The notes: generated by a model not told the origin, from the sequence alone. A stretch of 7,103 bases of DNA from Lachnospiraceae bacterium (GCA_021202575.1 JAJQCU010000017.1:1-7103); one strand, 5' to 3'; counted from the first letter of the stretch, positions 1-7,103 are shown. Translations and numbers: made by a program.

Positions 1-20
1 TGCGGCTGACACCACAATAA

Positions 21-124
21 TCCGAAACCTATACCGGACGAATGGGCCGGAAGTCGGCAGGCGACGATAAAACCTGAAACCTATACCGGGCGAATGGACC
101 GGAAGTCGGCGGACGACGATAAAA
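21..124. repeat. Two-copy 52-bp tandem direct repeat
   Basis: Copies occupy 21-72 and 73-124. From 24-72 and 76-124 they align without gaps over 49 bases with four differences. Because 52 is not a multiple of three, each copy is read in a different frame, yet each can encode nearly the same peptide (ETYTGRM[G/D]RKSA[G/D]DDK). Two of the four differences are silent and two are Gly/Asp swaps. Copy 2 continues in frame to TAA at 133-135 (ending DDDKISH), while copy 1 hits TGA at 75-77. This suggests a duplicated 3' end of a protein-coding gene that lies mostly to the left of the window. Bases 1-23 match 53-75 at about 12 of 23 positions, so a more decayed third copy may run off the edge. The product is not recognised. 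Confidence 0.85.
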
Positions 125-133
125 TCAGTCATT

Positions 134-172
134 AAGGGGAGCGCACAGCATTGCGGTGCTGTAGTTCCCCTT
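134..172 (+). terminator. Hairpin after the leftmost reading frame, possible terminator
   Basis: Arms AAGGGGA (134-140) and TCCCCTT (166-172) pair perfectly, and inside them ACAGCA (145-150) pairs with TGCTGT (157-162) around a six-base loop. The stem begins on the TAA stop of the reading frame that ends at 135, which is where an intrinsic terminator would sit. The following bases (TTAAGTATG) are not a strong T-tract, so termination efficiency is uncertain and it may simply be a structured 3' end. Confidence 0.4.
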
Positions 173-277
173 TAAGTATGTCAAAATAAATATGAAAACC
201 CAGGCGGAAATAGATTGTACGTAAGCAACGGGGAAGAACTCTTTACTTGATAACAAACAGGGGGGGAAGCGAACAAT

Positions 278-493
278 ATGAAAAAAGAGGCTGTCCTCAA
301 AATACTTTTCGAATGTGCCACTGCATACAAGGAAAACCTTGTCGGACGAAACCTTCTTTTTATTTGTGTGGATCAAAAGAGCGGAGTGTCCACCCTTGAA
401 ACTGTTTTTATGCCAGCTAATTTCTTACATATGACTGGAGTGAAATTTCTTACTGTGCCCAAAATGAACGCTCGCACATTCTATGATCGTTGA
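278..493 (+). CDS. PBECR4-like nuclease-domain protein, N-terminal half only
   Basis: This 71-residue protein resembles the N-terminal half of the PBECR4 domain (phage-Barnase-EndoU-ColicinE5/RelE-like nuclease family 4), a predicted RNase fold found in phage and conjugative-element proteins. The recognisable stretches are KNL/GRNLLFI near residue 25, the FMPANFLHMTGVKF core near 44-57, and FYDR at the end. Family members as I recall them are roughly twice as long and continue after the FY..C position, so this one is cut short by TGA at 491-493, exactly where a Cys codon (TGT/TGC) would be expected. A strong Shine-Dalgarno (AGGGGGGG, 259-266) precedes the ATG. It points away from all the other genes and is next to repeats, which fits the edge of a mobile element. 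It is probably a remnant and unlikely to be catalytically active. The family call is from memory of the motif. Confidence 0.6.
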   Translation: MKKEAVLKILFECATAYKENLVGRNLLFICVDQKSGVSTLETVFMPANFLHMTGVKFLTVPKMNARTFYDR

Positions 494-510
494 TTTGTGA
501 AACGGCAAAT

Positions 511-536
511 GCGCCCGACCTGCTGTGGTCGGACGC
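511..536. terminator. GC-rich hairpin between convergent reading frames
   Basis: GCG-C-CCGACC pairs with GGTCGG-A-CGC around the loop TGCTGT, giving nine base pairs with one internal mismatch. It lies 17 bases after the stop of the plus-strand PBECR4-like frame and about 30 bases past the minus-strand stop at 565-567, so it could end transcription in both directions. On the minus strand it is followed by ATTTGCCGTTTC, which is only weakly T-rich. No perfect T-run is present on either side. Confidence 0.45.
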
Positions 537-564
537 TCCTGCTGTACTCTTTGAAGCTTCCATT

Positions 565-664
565 TCATGGCTTTTGGATCATGCTTACCGTATTTCCATA
601 CCAGTCATACGGGCTGTTTTCATTATAGTTTCCTTCAATGACGCGCTGTTTTCGGTCTGACTGA
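565..664 (-). pseudogene. Orphan C-terminal reading frame, unknown
   Basis: On the minus strand a frame is open from 681 down to the TGA at 565-567 and has no start codon. It reads as plausible protein, with the end RVIEGNYNENSPYDWYGN followed by TVSMIQKP. It overlaps the last 17 bases of the transporter in another frame. It could be the 3' relic of a gene whose 5' part was lost, or a tail of the transporter cut off by a frameshift. I do not recognise the family. The composition (Asn, Tyr, Trp, Asp clustered) looks coding rather than random, but the frame is short. Confidence 0.3.
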
Positions 665-1861
665 TTACGCCGTCTGCCTGTTCACCCTGACCGCCATGCG
701 GAACATCACAAGCCCGATCACAAACATGATGGACAGGGCGCTGACGCCCAGGTTCACGCTGCCGGAAAGCTGGCTGATGAAGGACACCAGCGCGGTGCCC
801 ACGATGGATGCGCCCTTGCCGCAGATATCATAGATGCCGAAGTACTCGCCGGACTTCTGCGCGGGAATGATTTTGGCAAAATAGGAGCGGGACAGGGCCT
901 GGATGGTGCCTTGAAACATGCCCACCATCACGGCCAGAACCCAGAAATCGAACTGAGAATCCAGAAAATACGCGTAAATGGAAATAAACAGATAGGCGCA
1001 GATGCAGATCGTAATAATTTTCTCCGGCGTTACCCTCTTGACCAGGCGGCCAAAGATGAGCACCGAGGGAAAGGCCACGATCTGGGTCACCAGCAGCGCC
1101 AGCAAAAGCCCGGTGGTGTCAAGCCCCAGCGCCTCCCCATAGGCGGTAGCCATATCAATGACCGTGTAAACGCCGTCGATGTAGAAGAAGAATGCGATCA
1201 GAAAGACCAGAAGGTTTGTGTCCTGCGCAAGGGACCGGTAGGTATGGCCCAGCCGTTTTAAGCTGTCGCTGACCGGATGCTTTCCGATCTCGGAATAATA
1301 GGTCTGCCGATAGGAGGTGAGCAGCGGGATGGAGGAGCACAGCCACCAGAGCGCTGTGATGAGAAAGGCGATAATCATGGCCGTCTGCGTGGTCAGCCCC
1401 AGCGTTCCGGCGCCCAGCACCACGCCCAGGCAGGCCACAAAGGGGATGCAGCTGCCGATATAGCCCCAGGCGTAGCCGGAGGAGGAAACCCGGTCCATGC
1501 GGTCCGGCTCCGTCACGTCGGTCAGCATGGCGTCATAAAACACAAGGCTTGCCGAATATCCGGTTTTTGCCAGAATGAATACCCCCAGGAACCACAGCCA
1601 GGAGGACAGAAAGCCCAGCGCCACGCAGCCGATCACACCCACCGCCATGGTCAGGACAAAAATTCTCTTCTTAAAATTCTTCATATCCGCCACGGCGCCC
1701 AGGGTGGGTCCGAGAATGGCCACCAGAAGGGTGCAGATGGAGGTGGCGTAGCCCCAGTAGGCCAGATAATTGACGTCGGAAATGCCCGCGTTCCCCGCCA
1801 GGGCGTTAAAATAGATGGGCAATATCGTCGCCACCAGCATGGTGAAGGCGGAATTGCCCAC
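665..1861 (-). CDS. Atg22/UMF1-type MFS transporter, 5' end disrupted
   Basis: This is a predicted inner-membrane secondary transporter of the major facilitator superfamily, UMF1/Atg22-like branch; the substrate is unknown. The open frame from a GTG codon at 1861 gives 398 residues with about 12 hydrophobic segments. Family marks are VGNSAFTML at the very start, the motif-A-like loop GAVADMKNFKKR near residues 55-66, and the RVSSSGYAWGYIGS segment near 124-137. The real gene almost certainly starts at ATG 1909, in the same frame and 16 codons upstream, but codon 12 there is TGA (1876-1874). If translation restarts at the GTG, transmembrane helix 1 is largely kept but the conserved W-x-LYD lead-in is lost. 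No strong Shine-Dalgarno precedes the GTG. It could therefore be a slightly shortened protein or a fresh pseudogene. It lies 169 bases after the PLC-like gene, with no clear promoter seen between them. Confidence 0.85.
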   Translation of the reverse strand: MGNSAFTMLVATILPIYFNALAGNAGISDVNYLAYWGYATSICTLLVAILGPTLGAVADMKNFKKRIFVLTMAVGVIGCVALGFLSSWLWFLGVFILAKTGYSASLVFYDAMLTDVTEPDRMDRVSSSGYAWGYIGSCIPFVACLGVVLGAGTLGLTTQTAMIIAFLITALWWLCSSIPLLTSYRQTYYSEIGKHPVSDSLKRLGHTYRSLAQDTNLLVFLIAFFFYIDGVYTVIDMATAYGEALGLDTTGLLLALLVTQIVAFPSVLIFGRLVKRVTPEKIITICICAYLFISIYAYFLDSQFDFWVLAVMVGMFQGTIQALSRSYFAKIIPAQKSGEYFGIYDICGKGASIVGTALVSFISQLSGSVNLGVSALSIMFVIGLVMFRMAVRVNRQTA

Positions 1862-1909
1862 ATCGTAGAGTACTCACTTTTTTTCCAGTGAAGTTAATTG
1901 AAATTTCAT
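1862..1909 (-). pseudogene. Severed first codons of the MFS gene with in-frame TGA
   Basis: Reading from ATG at 1909-1907 in the transporter frame gives MKFQLTSLEKK, then TGA (1876-1874), then VLYD running straight into VGNSAF. The family consensus at this point is a conserved W-x-LYD-x-x-NSAF, so the TGA replaces a Trp TGG codon by one G-to-A change. The frame is otherwise intact, including through a run of seven A residues, so a substitution explains it better than an indel. A purine-rich AAAGAGAG lies about 10 bases ahead of the ATG as a likely ribosome binding site. Confidence 0.75.
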
Positions 1910-2078
1910 CGGATGAATCTCTCTTTCTATATTGCTCATATTTTTTCTGGCATGTCGGGGCAGACTGCATTTTGCTTTCTGATTTTTATCTGCGGCCAAT
2001 TCTTCTGCCATTCACAGGCTGCCTTCTCATCAATATCTTTTGCTTCACAGATTCAGGCTCTTCCAGTCCTGCCACGCC

Positions 2079-2906
2079 TCATAATTCCAGCCTCAGGCTC
2101 TCCCAGTTCTCTCCCGCCTCGAAATCCCGGCAAAATCTCTCCGGCAGCTCTCCGCCCTCATCCAGCACTCGCTCCAGCTCGGCGATCAGCTCCGCCGCCA
2201 GCGGCACCGCCTGATCATATTTCTTCTTTAATATAAGGCAATATTCCCTACAGGCCGGATTGGGCGTCAGGCTCATGACGATTCCATGCAGGTCCTCATA
2301 TTTTCCCACCAGCCTCATAGCTGCAAACAAAACCGTCCGCTTTCCCTTCCCCGGTGCGCGGAACAGGTTATGGTAAAAAATCATGGAGCGCAGGGCCTTG
2401 TGCACCGTCTCCACGGACAGATCATAAAAAAACGGCGCGATCACCCGGGCGTTCTCCTCCGTGGGACGCACATGGGAGGTCTGCACATGGCTGACCGGGT
2501 CAAAGCCGTCCCCGGATAGCAGATACCTGTCCAGCTCCATCTCAATCTCATTGTGCCCGACGCCGCTTTCATGGATCATTTTTTCCACATACGGATGACA
2601 CTCGCTGTCCAGCACAAAATGACAGACAAAACCGTACAGATAAGCCCTCGCCGCGTCCTGATTCTCTTCCCTCCTTATTATCTCTGCCGCACGCGAAAAA
2701 AATACATCCGCATTCTGCCGATGCAGGCTGCTGCCCTGGGAAGCCACCGGATTCTTTTTCAATGCTTTATAATAAAATAAAATATCCGGCCCGTGCTGGC
2801 CGATATCGTAAAGCTCCCGGTGCCGCTCCGCCCTTGCCTTGATGGGCTCAGGCAAAGCCTTGATGACTTCCGTCCCAAATTTATAGTGAGTGTATGTGGT
2901 GGGCAT
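2079..2906 (-). CDS. Zinc-dependent phospholipase C-like protein
   Basis: This 275-residue protein belongs to the zinc-dependent phospholipase C superfamily (Pfam Zn_dep_PLPC), which includes Clostridium perfringens alpha-toxin and Bacillus cereus PLC. Candidate metal ligands appear in the family order: His7, His38 and Asp41 (HGPD), His62, His96-x3-Asp100, His104, and His118-x3-Glu122. The H-x3-D and H-x3-E pairs match the alpha-toxin ligand spacing. There is no signal peptide and no C-terminal C2-like lipid-binding domain, so it is probably cytoplasmic and its substrate is unknown; it should not be assumed to be a toxin. The ATG at 2906 is preceded by AGAAAGAAG. The C-terminus may be frameshifted: the alternative frame continues as WNYEAWQDWKSLNL to TGA at 2047-2045, echoing the ENWESLRL just before the present stop. 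Its upstream region is a 196-nt palindromic element. Confidence 0.85.
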   Translation of the reverse strand: MPTTYTHYKFGTEVIKALPEPIKARAERHRELYDIGQHGPDILFYYKALKKNPVASQGSSLHRQNADVFFSRAAEIIRREENQDAARAYLYGFVCHFVLDSECHPYVEKMIHESGVGHNEIEMELDRYLLSGDGFDPVSHVQTSHVRPTEENARVIAPFFYDLSVETVHKALRSMIFYHNLFRAPGKGKRTVLFAAMRLVGKYEDLHGIVMSLTPNPACREYCLILKKKYDQAVPLAAELIAELERVLDEGGELPERFCRDFEAGENWESLRLEL

Positions 2907-2951
2907 GACATTTCTTCTTTCTGTAATGTGATATGGTTTCTGCTAAACAGA

Positions 2952-3147
2952 GTGAGAAAATATATAAACTGCTGAGCGATTTCTGCGCTATGGAGATGAG
3001 ACTTACAACAAAACTGCCACCGGCAGTTCCGTTGCATGCCGGGCATTTGTCAATCGTGGAAGCCCTTGCTGAACACGATTGACACGCCCAAAGGCTCATC
3101 GGAATGTTTAGCGCAGCATGAGCGAAGCAGTTTATATATTTTCTCAC
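2952..3147. repeat. 196-nt structured palindromic element
   Basis: A perfect 22-bp inverted repeat (2952-2973 with 3126-3147) encloses further nested pairing. Next come symmetrical nine-base internal loops, then CTGCGCTA (2983-2990) with TAGCGCAG (3109-3116), then GATGAG-a-CTT (2995-3004) with AAG-g-CTCATC (3091-3100). Inside lie two hairpins: AACTGCC/GGCAGTT (3012-3028) and GTCAATCGTG/CACGATTGAC (3049-3083), the latter extended by GGGC/GCCC (3041-3044, 3086-3089). It begins 21 bases after the Nudix stop and ends about 45 bases before the PLC-like start. No target-site duplication is evident and it encodes no transposase. Small Cys-rich frames that cross it are not credible genes. It could be a MITE-like non-autonomous repeat, a structured 3'-UTR, or an ncRNA. 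Confidence 0.85.
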
Positions 3148-3168
3148 GACGTCATTGCATATACCCTG

Positions 3169-3711
3169 CTACCGTCGCCCCCTCCTGCAAACGTACGACA
3201 TTACCGCCGCGACAGTCTTGGAATCCTGCAGCTTCCCCGCGAAGATCATCTCCTGAATCTCCTCCACGGTAAAAGCCCTCACATCGATAAACTCATCCTC
3301 GTCCAGATGCCTCTCTCCACTCTCCAGCTCATCCGCCACAAAGACGTCGATCCTCTCATTGCAGTAGGCCGCCGCGGAGTGCAGGGAAATCAGAAATTCC
3401 AGCGGCTTTTTCGTCGTGTAGCCCGTTTCCTCCATAAGCTCCCGGCGGGCCGCCTCGATCATCGGCTCCTGCCTGCTGTTCAGCCCTCCCGCGGGAATTT
3501 CCCAGGTAAACCGGTCCACGGAGTTGCGGTACTGGCGCACCAGCACGATGCGCCCGTCCGATAACACCGGCACTACCGCCGCCGCCCCCTTGTGGTCGAT
3601 GTGATCCCAGATCACCGTCCGGCCGTTGGGCAGCTCCATGGTGTCCTCACAGTAGTCGATGGTGACGCCCCTGTGAACCACCTCTCTTTTCACCCGTTTT
3701 AATTCTTCCAT
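3169..3711 (-). CDS. Nudix hydrolase, ADP-ribose pyrophosphatase type
   Basis: This 180-residue enzyme is predicted to hydrolyse ADP-ribose or a related nucleoside diphosphate sugar to AMP and a sugar phosphate in the cytoplasm. The Nudix box is canonical: G76-x5-E82-x7-R90-E-L-x-E94-E95-x-G97, in the segment from AGGLNSRQE to ELMEETGY. The upstream ELPNG and the VRQYR..VD..TWEIPAGG stretch are typical of NudF-like ADP-ribose pyrophosphatases. I prefer the ATG at 3711 because the protein then starts at MEELKRVKRE as relatives do. A GTG at 3771 would add 20 residues and has GGAG six bases ahead, so it cannot be excluded. The stop is TAG, and a palindromic element follows 21 bases later. The 188 bases between this gene and the aminotransferase hold no clear promoter, only a small CAAAGG/CCTTTG hairpin (3830-3844). 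Confidence 0.88.
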   Translation of the reverse strand: MEELKRVKREVVHRGVTIDYCEDTMELPNGRTVIWDHIDHKGAAAVVPVLSDGRIVLVRQYRNSVDRFTWEIPAGGLNSRQEPMIEAARRELMEETGYTTKKPLEFLISLHSAAAYCNERIDVFVADELESGERHLDEDEFIDVRAFTVEEIQEMIFAGKLQDSKTVAAVMSYVCRRGRR

Positions 3712-3899
3712 GGTAATTTTTTCATTCCTTATAAAAGCCTTCAACTCTGATGATACCCCGGATTTCCCCACAGAGCGCTCCGCGGGTGTTCATGCTTTGG
3801 TCTTCTCTCCGCTATGGTCCGCGCTGCACCAAAGGCGTCCTTTGTAGAAATGGATGCCCCCACAGACAACCAGTGCCTCCCAAAATCCTCAAAGCATCA

Positions 3900-5126
<1,227 letters not shown>

Positions 5127-5135
5127 TCATCCGGT

Positions 5136-5161
5136 TTGTATCAATGTATATTTGTATACAA
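5136..5161. promoter_or_regulatory. Candidate repressor operator, TTGTATACAA palindrome
   Basis: A perfect 10-bp palindrome TTGTATACAA (5152-5161) and a shortened copy TTGTATCAA (5136-5144) lie in the leader of the aminotransferase, 16 bases apart start to start. With the predicted transcription start near 5169, the perfect copy sits at about +8 to +17, where a bound repressor would block transcription. Palindromes of this TTGTAT-ATACAA type are typical of GntR-family operators. No regulator gene is present in the window, so the partner is inferred only. Confidence 0.45.
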
Positions 5162-5175
5162 TCCCAAACGAAAGT

Positions 5176-5204
5176 ATCATACTATAATCCAAGGCAAAAT
5201 GCAA
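5176..5204 (-). promoter_or_regulatory. Sigma-A-type promoter for the aminotransferase
   Basis: On the minus strand a -35 TTGCAT (5204-5199) and a -10 TATGAT (5181-5176) are separated by exactly 17 bases. The transcript would begin near 5169 and have a leader of about 70 nt before the ATG at 5099. The region is AT-rich and lies just downstream of the hairpin array, which fits an independent transcription unit for the aminotransferase. Confidence 0.65.
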
Positions 5205-5230
5205 GCACAAAACGTTACTATTCACAGACG

Positions 5231-5398
5231 ACTTGAGAGATATAAACAGACTCGTCAAGCGTAGTTTGCTTGTAAGAGGCTGATTATATCTCTCAAGTTG
5301 ACTGAGAATCAGTCACTTCCTCCACATAAGCAAAAAGATGAGCGGCGCTTTTTGCCGCGCCGGATGCGAAGCAGACGCTTTTGCGCATGTGGAGGAAG
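5231..5398. repeat. 168-nt array of three abutting hairpins
   Basis: Three inverted repeats tile the stretch without gaps. The first (5231-5298) has a perfect 15-bp stem (ACTTGAGAGATATAA and its complement) enclosing CAG-a-CTC/GAG-g-CTG and CAAGC/GCTTG around a GTAGTTT loop. The second (5299-5315) is TGACTGA-GAA-TCAGTCA. The third (5316-5398) has a perfect 12-bp stem (CTTCCTCCACAT/ATGTGGAGGAAG), an inner GCAAAA/TTTTGC pairing and a GC-rich central hairpin (GCGGC/GCCGC). It starts 19 bases after the stop of the membrane protein and ends before the aminotransferase promoter. No T-tract follows, so it is not a standard terminator. It may be a repeat family, an mRNA 3'-end stabiliser or an attenuating structure. 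Confidence 0.8.
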
Positions 5399-5417
5399 CG
5401 GCTGTGAAAAATAATTA

Positions 5418-7103
5418 TTATCCGGCCAGTGACACAGCATACACCGTATACCCCTCGTCCTCTCCCGTGTCTATGTGGTCAACCGCGGTCACCTCCACGT
5501 CGTACCCCTTCACCGAGTAATAAGCCTCCAGCCAGTCCACATCCCTGTCATCCCTGCTGATGAAAAGGACGTCCTCCCGCTGCGCCAGATCCCGGATCAG
5601 GTCCGTAATACCGAAATAAGCCAGCTTCTTGGCGTACACCGGGCTCTTCGCCGCCCAGCCGCCGCAGATATCATAATTGCGGTAAAGGCTGTCCTCCCCC
5701 AGGAATACCGGTTCAAAGGTGGTGGTATAGCTGTACACATCGATCAGGAAATACTGATCTGAATGGACAGCACAGTAATCCTGCAGGGTCTGATAATAAA
5801 CGGCGTACTCCTCCTCCATGGAAGCTTTTTCCTCCAGGGCGTCCTGAACGCCAGTGACTGTATATACGCCAAAGATTGCGCCGAAAGCAAGCACTGTTGC
5901 CGTCCCCAGGGCTGTCCGGAGCCTTTCCCATGTTGTTACAGTTTTTCCAATGGCCGCACTGCCTCTTTTTCCAGCAGTTTCAGTTCCTTTTCCGCTCAGG
6001 CCCTGCTGCCCTGTCGTCTGTTTTGTCTGACCGGGAACAACTTCTTTTTTTCTCTTTTCAGAATATAGCTGCTTAAACTCTATCAGCAGCATGGCTATCA
6101 GAATCAGAATCTCTCCCAGATACAGAGGGTGATTGACCCGGTCGTATAACCGTCCTCTCAGGAAAATATACATCCAGCTGAAAGTGCGCGTGACGCCCAG
6201 CAAAAACAGCTGCCAGATAATCGAAAAATGACCGTTTAAAAGGCCCGCCGCCAGCACAAGGGCATAGCCCGCCACGACCACCACCATCCATGGGCGGTCG
6301 ACCAGGTGTATCATCTGCCAGCGATAGTAAGCGAAGCCGTCAGACAGGCTGTACCGGAAATATCCGACTCCCTTTTCTTCAAGCTCATAGTCCATGATCT
6401 CCTGCACAAGCTCCGTGTTCATTTCCTCGCTCAGAGCGTAATTATAGTTGACCAAAAGCTCTACCTCTTCCTCAGACAGGCCGATTCCGGCGTAAAATTC
6501 CTCATTCCCCTCATATTCCGGAGCCCTGCCGCGAAAATCATAAAGCTCCGTCCGGATATCGTCAAAGATACGATATACCCGCCACTCCTCACTGCCGTAT
6601 GCCACCCTGTCGCATAGAAGACTCAATCCCACGCCAAGCACAACCGCGAGGACGGTGAGCAAATATTTGCGGTAATTTTCCCGGCAGAAAAATCTCAGGC
6701 CAACCTGTTTGGCCCCGGCGCTCCACTTATAAATCCCCGCAGCCGCCACCAGAGGGCACAGGGAAAGCACCATCTCCCACCTCATCCAGAAGCCGACAAT
6801 AAAGAGAACCACGCTGACAATATTCTGTTTATTAAAATCCCGCAGGGAGACCCTGTCCGGCGTTGTGACAAACCAGAAAATAGCCGTGCCTGCCAGAAGG
6901 CCGCTTGTCACAGTATACTGGATATAGATAAATTTCTCCAGAAGAACGGCTGTTATCCCCAGGACCCCCAGCACCGCCAGCAGAAGCTTCATTTTCTGAT
7001 TGTCCGTCTGCGCCAGCAGCCGCTTCAAAATCAGGAAGACGCAAAGCATGTGGCAGAAGCCCATAAAAAGCCCAAACCATGGAAGCGCCGGCACAAGGCG
7101 GTA
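5418..7103 (-). CDS. Polytopic membrane protein, unknown function, 5' end outside window
   Basis: The frame is open to the right edge (YRLVPALPW...), so the gene probably starts beyond it; the GTG at 7094 is only the first possible start inside and would give 558 residues. Numbering from there, hydrophobic helices lie near 5-24, 36-53, 58-78, 91-122, 143-162, 268-287, 290-310, 325-342 and 396-416. A hydrophilic loop of about 105 residues (163-267) and a C-terminal soluble part of about 140 residues (420-558, with W, Y and D-rich segments) probably face outside. A Lys/Gln/Gly/Thr-rich linker (345-385) separates the last two helices. The arrangement recalls Clostridia envelope proteins distantly like glycosyltransferase-type membrane enzymes, but no catalytic motif is recognisable in the visible part, so no function is assigned. 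It ends in TAA, followed 19 bases later by the hairpin array. Confidence 0.75.
   Translation of the reverse strand, partial: YRLVPALPWFGLFMGFCHMLCVFLILKRLLAQTDNQKMKLLLAVLGVLGITAVLLEKFIYIQYTVTSGLLAGTAIFWFVTTPDRVSLRDFNKQNIVSVVLFIVGFWMRWEMVLSLCPLVAAAGIYKWSAGAKQVGLRFFCRENYRKYLLTVLAVVLGVGLSLLCDRVAYGSEEWRVYRIFDDIRTELYDFRGRAPEYEGNEEFYAGIGLSEEEVELLVNYNYALSEEMNTELVQEIMDYELEEKGVGYFRYSLSDGFAYYRWQMIHLVDRPWMVVVVAGYALVLAAGLLNGHFSIIWQLFLLGVTRTFSWMYIFLRGRLYDRVNHPLYLGEILILIAMLLIEFKQLYSEKRKKEVVPGQTKQTTGQQGLSGKGTETAGKRGSAAIGKTVTTWERLRTALGTATVLAFGAIFGVYTVTGVQDALEEKASMEEEYAVYYQTLQDYCAVHSDQYFLIDVYSYTTTFEPVFLGEDSLYRNYDICGGWAAKSPVYAKKLAYFGITDLIRDLAQREDVLFISRDDRDVDWLEAYYSVKGYDVEVTAVDHIDTGEDEGYTVYAVSLAG

Noticed and set aside
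21..124. CRISPR array
   Set aside because: The 52-bp units abut directly with only a three-base junction and no spacers.
1277..1891. 204-residue plus-strand open frame opposite the MFS gene
   Set aside because: Gly/His/Gln-rich composition typical of an antisense shadow. The opposite strand has clear transporter motifs.
2079..2906. Secreted phospholipase toxin
   Set aside because: Metal ligands are present, but there is no signal peptide and no C-terminal membrane-binding domain, so only a PLC-like fold can be claimed.
2759..3147. Small Cys-rich frames (such as CQSCSA...CPACNG) across the palindromic element
   Set aside because: They are forced by the inverted-repeat sequence, have no proper start context and overlap intact structural stems. 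The element is explained by nucleotide pairing rather than by protein.
2952..3147. Insertion sequence
   Set aside because: Terminal inverted repeats are present, but there is no transposase frame and no target-site duplication in the flanks. At most it is a non-autonomous element.

Overview
The window looks like a Clostridia chromosome segment, most probably Lachnospiraceae. It is moderately GC-rich, the genes use ATG or GTG starts, and the proteins (an Atg22/UMF1-type MFS transporter, a cytosolic zinc-dependent PLC-like protein, an ADP-ribose pyrophosphatase-type Nudix enzyme, a type-Ib-like aspartate aminotransferase and a polytopic membrane protein) are of kinds common in that family. The family assignment is inferred from protein resemblance alone; there is no rRNA or marker gene to fix it.

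Layout, left to right. Bases 1-172 hold two 52-bp tandem repeats, the end of a short reading frame (TAA at 133-135) and a hairpin. Bases 278-493 (+) encode the N-terminal half of a PBECR4-like nuclease domain, a family often carried on mobile elements. Bases 494-664 hold a GC-rich hairpin and an orphan minus-strand reading frame. All remaining genes are on the minus strand. In transcription order they are: a partial polytopic membrane protein (7103-5418), an aminotransferase (5099-3900), a Nudix hydrolase (3711-3169), a PLC-like protein (2906-2079) and an MFS transporter (1909/1861-665).

Two things stand out. First, several genes look damaged by single events. The aminotransferase has an in-frame TAG at codon 131 where the family has Glu. 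The MFS gene has an in-frame TGA at codon 12 where the family has Trp. The PLC-like gene may have lost its last 15 or so residues to a frameshift. The Nudix gene itself ends in TAG and the PLC-like gene in TGA, so a changed genetic code is an unlikely explanation. Recent pseudogene formation or assembly errors are more likely.

Second, two highly structured intergenic palindromic elements are present. One is 196 nt (2952-3147) with a perfect 22-bp outer stem and nested hairpins. The other is 168 nt (5231-5398) made of three abutting hairpins. Each begins about 20 nt past a stop codon on the transcribed strand, and their outer arms are similar (GTTTATAT followed by TCTCA). They look like members of a dispersed, structured repeat or 3'-UTR RNA family, and are the best candidates here for something undescribed.

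The aminotransferase has a good sigma-A-type promoter (TTGCAT, 17 bp, TATGAT) with a TTGTATACAA palindrome just downstream of the predicted start site, which suggests repressor control. No functional pathway clearly joins the genes; they look like neighbouring single-gene units rather than one operon.
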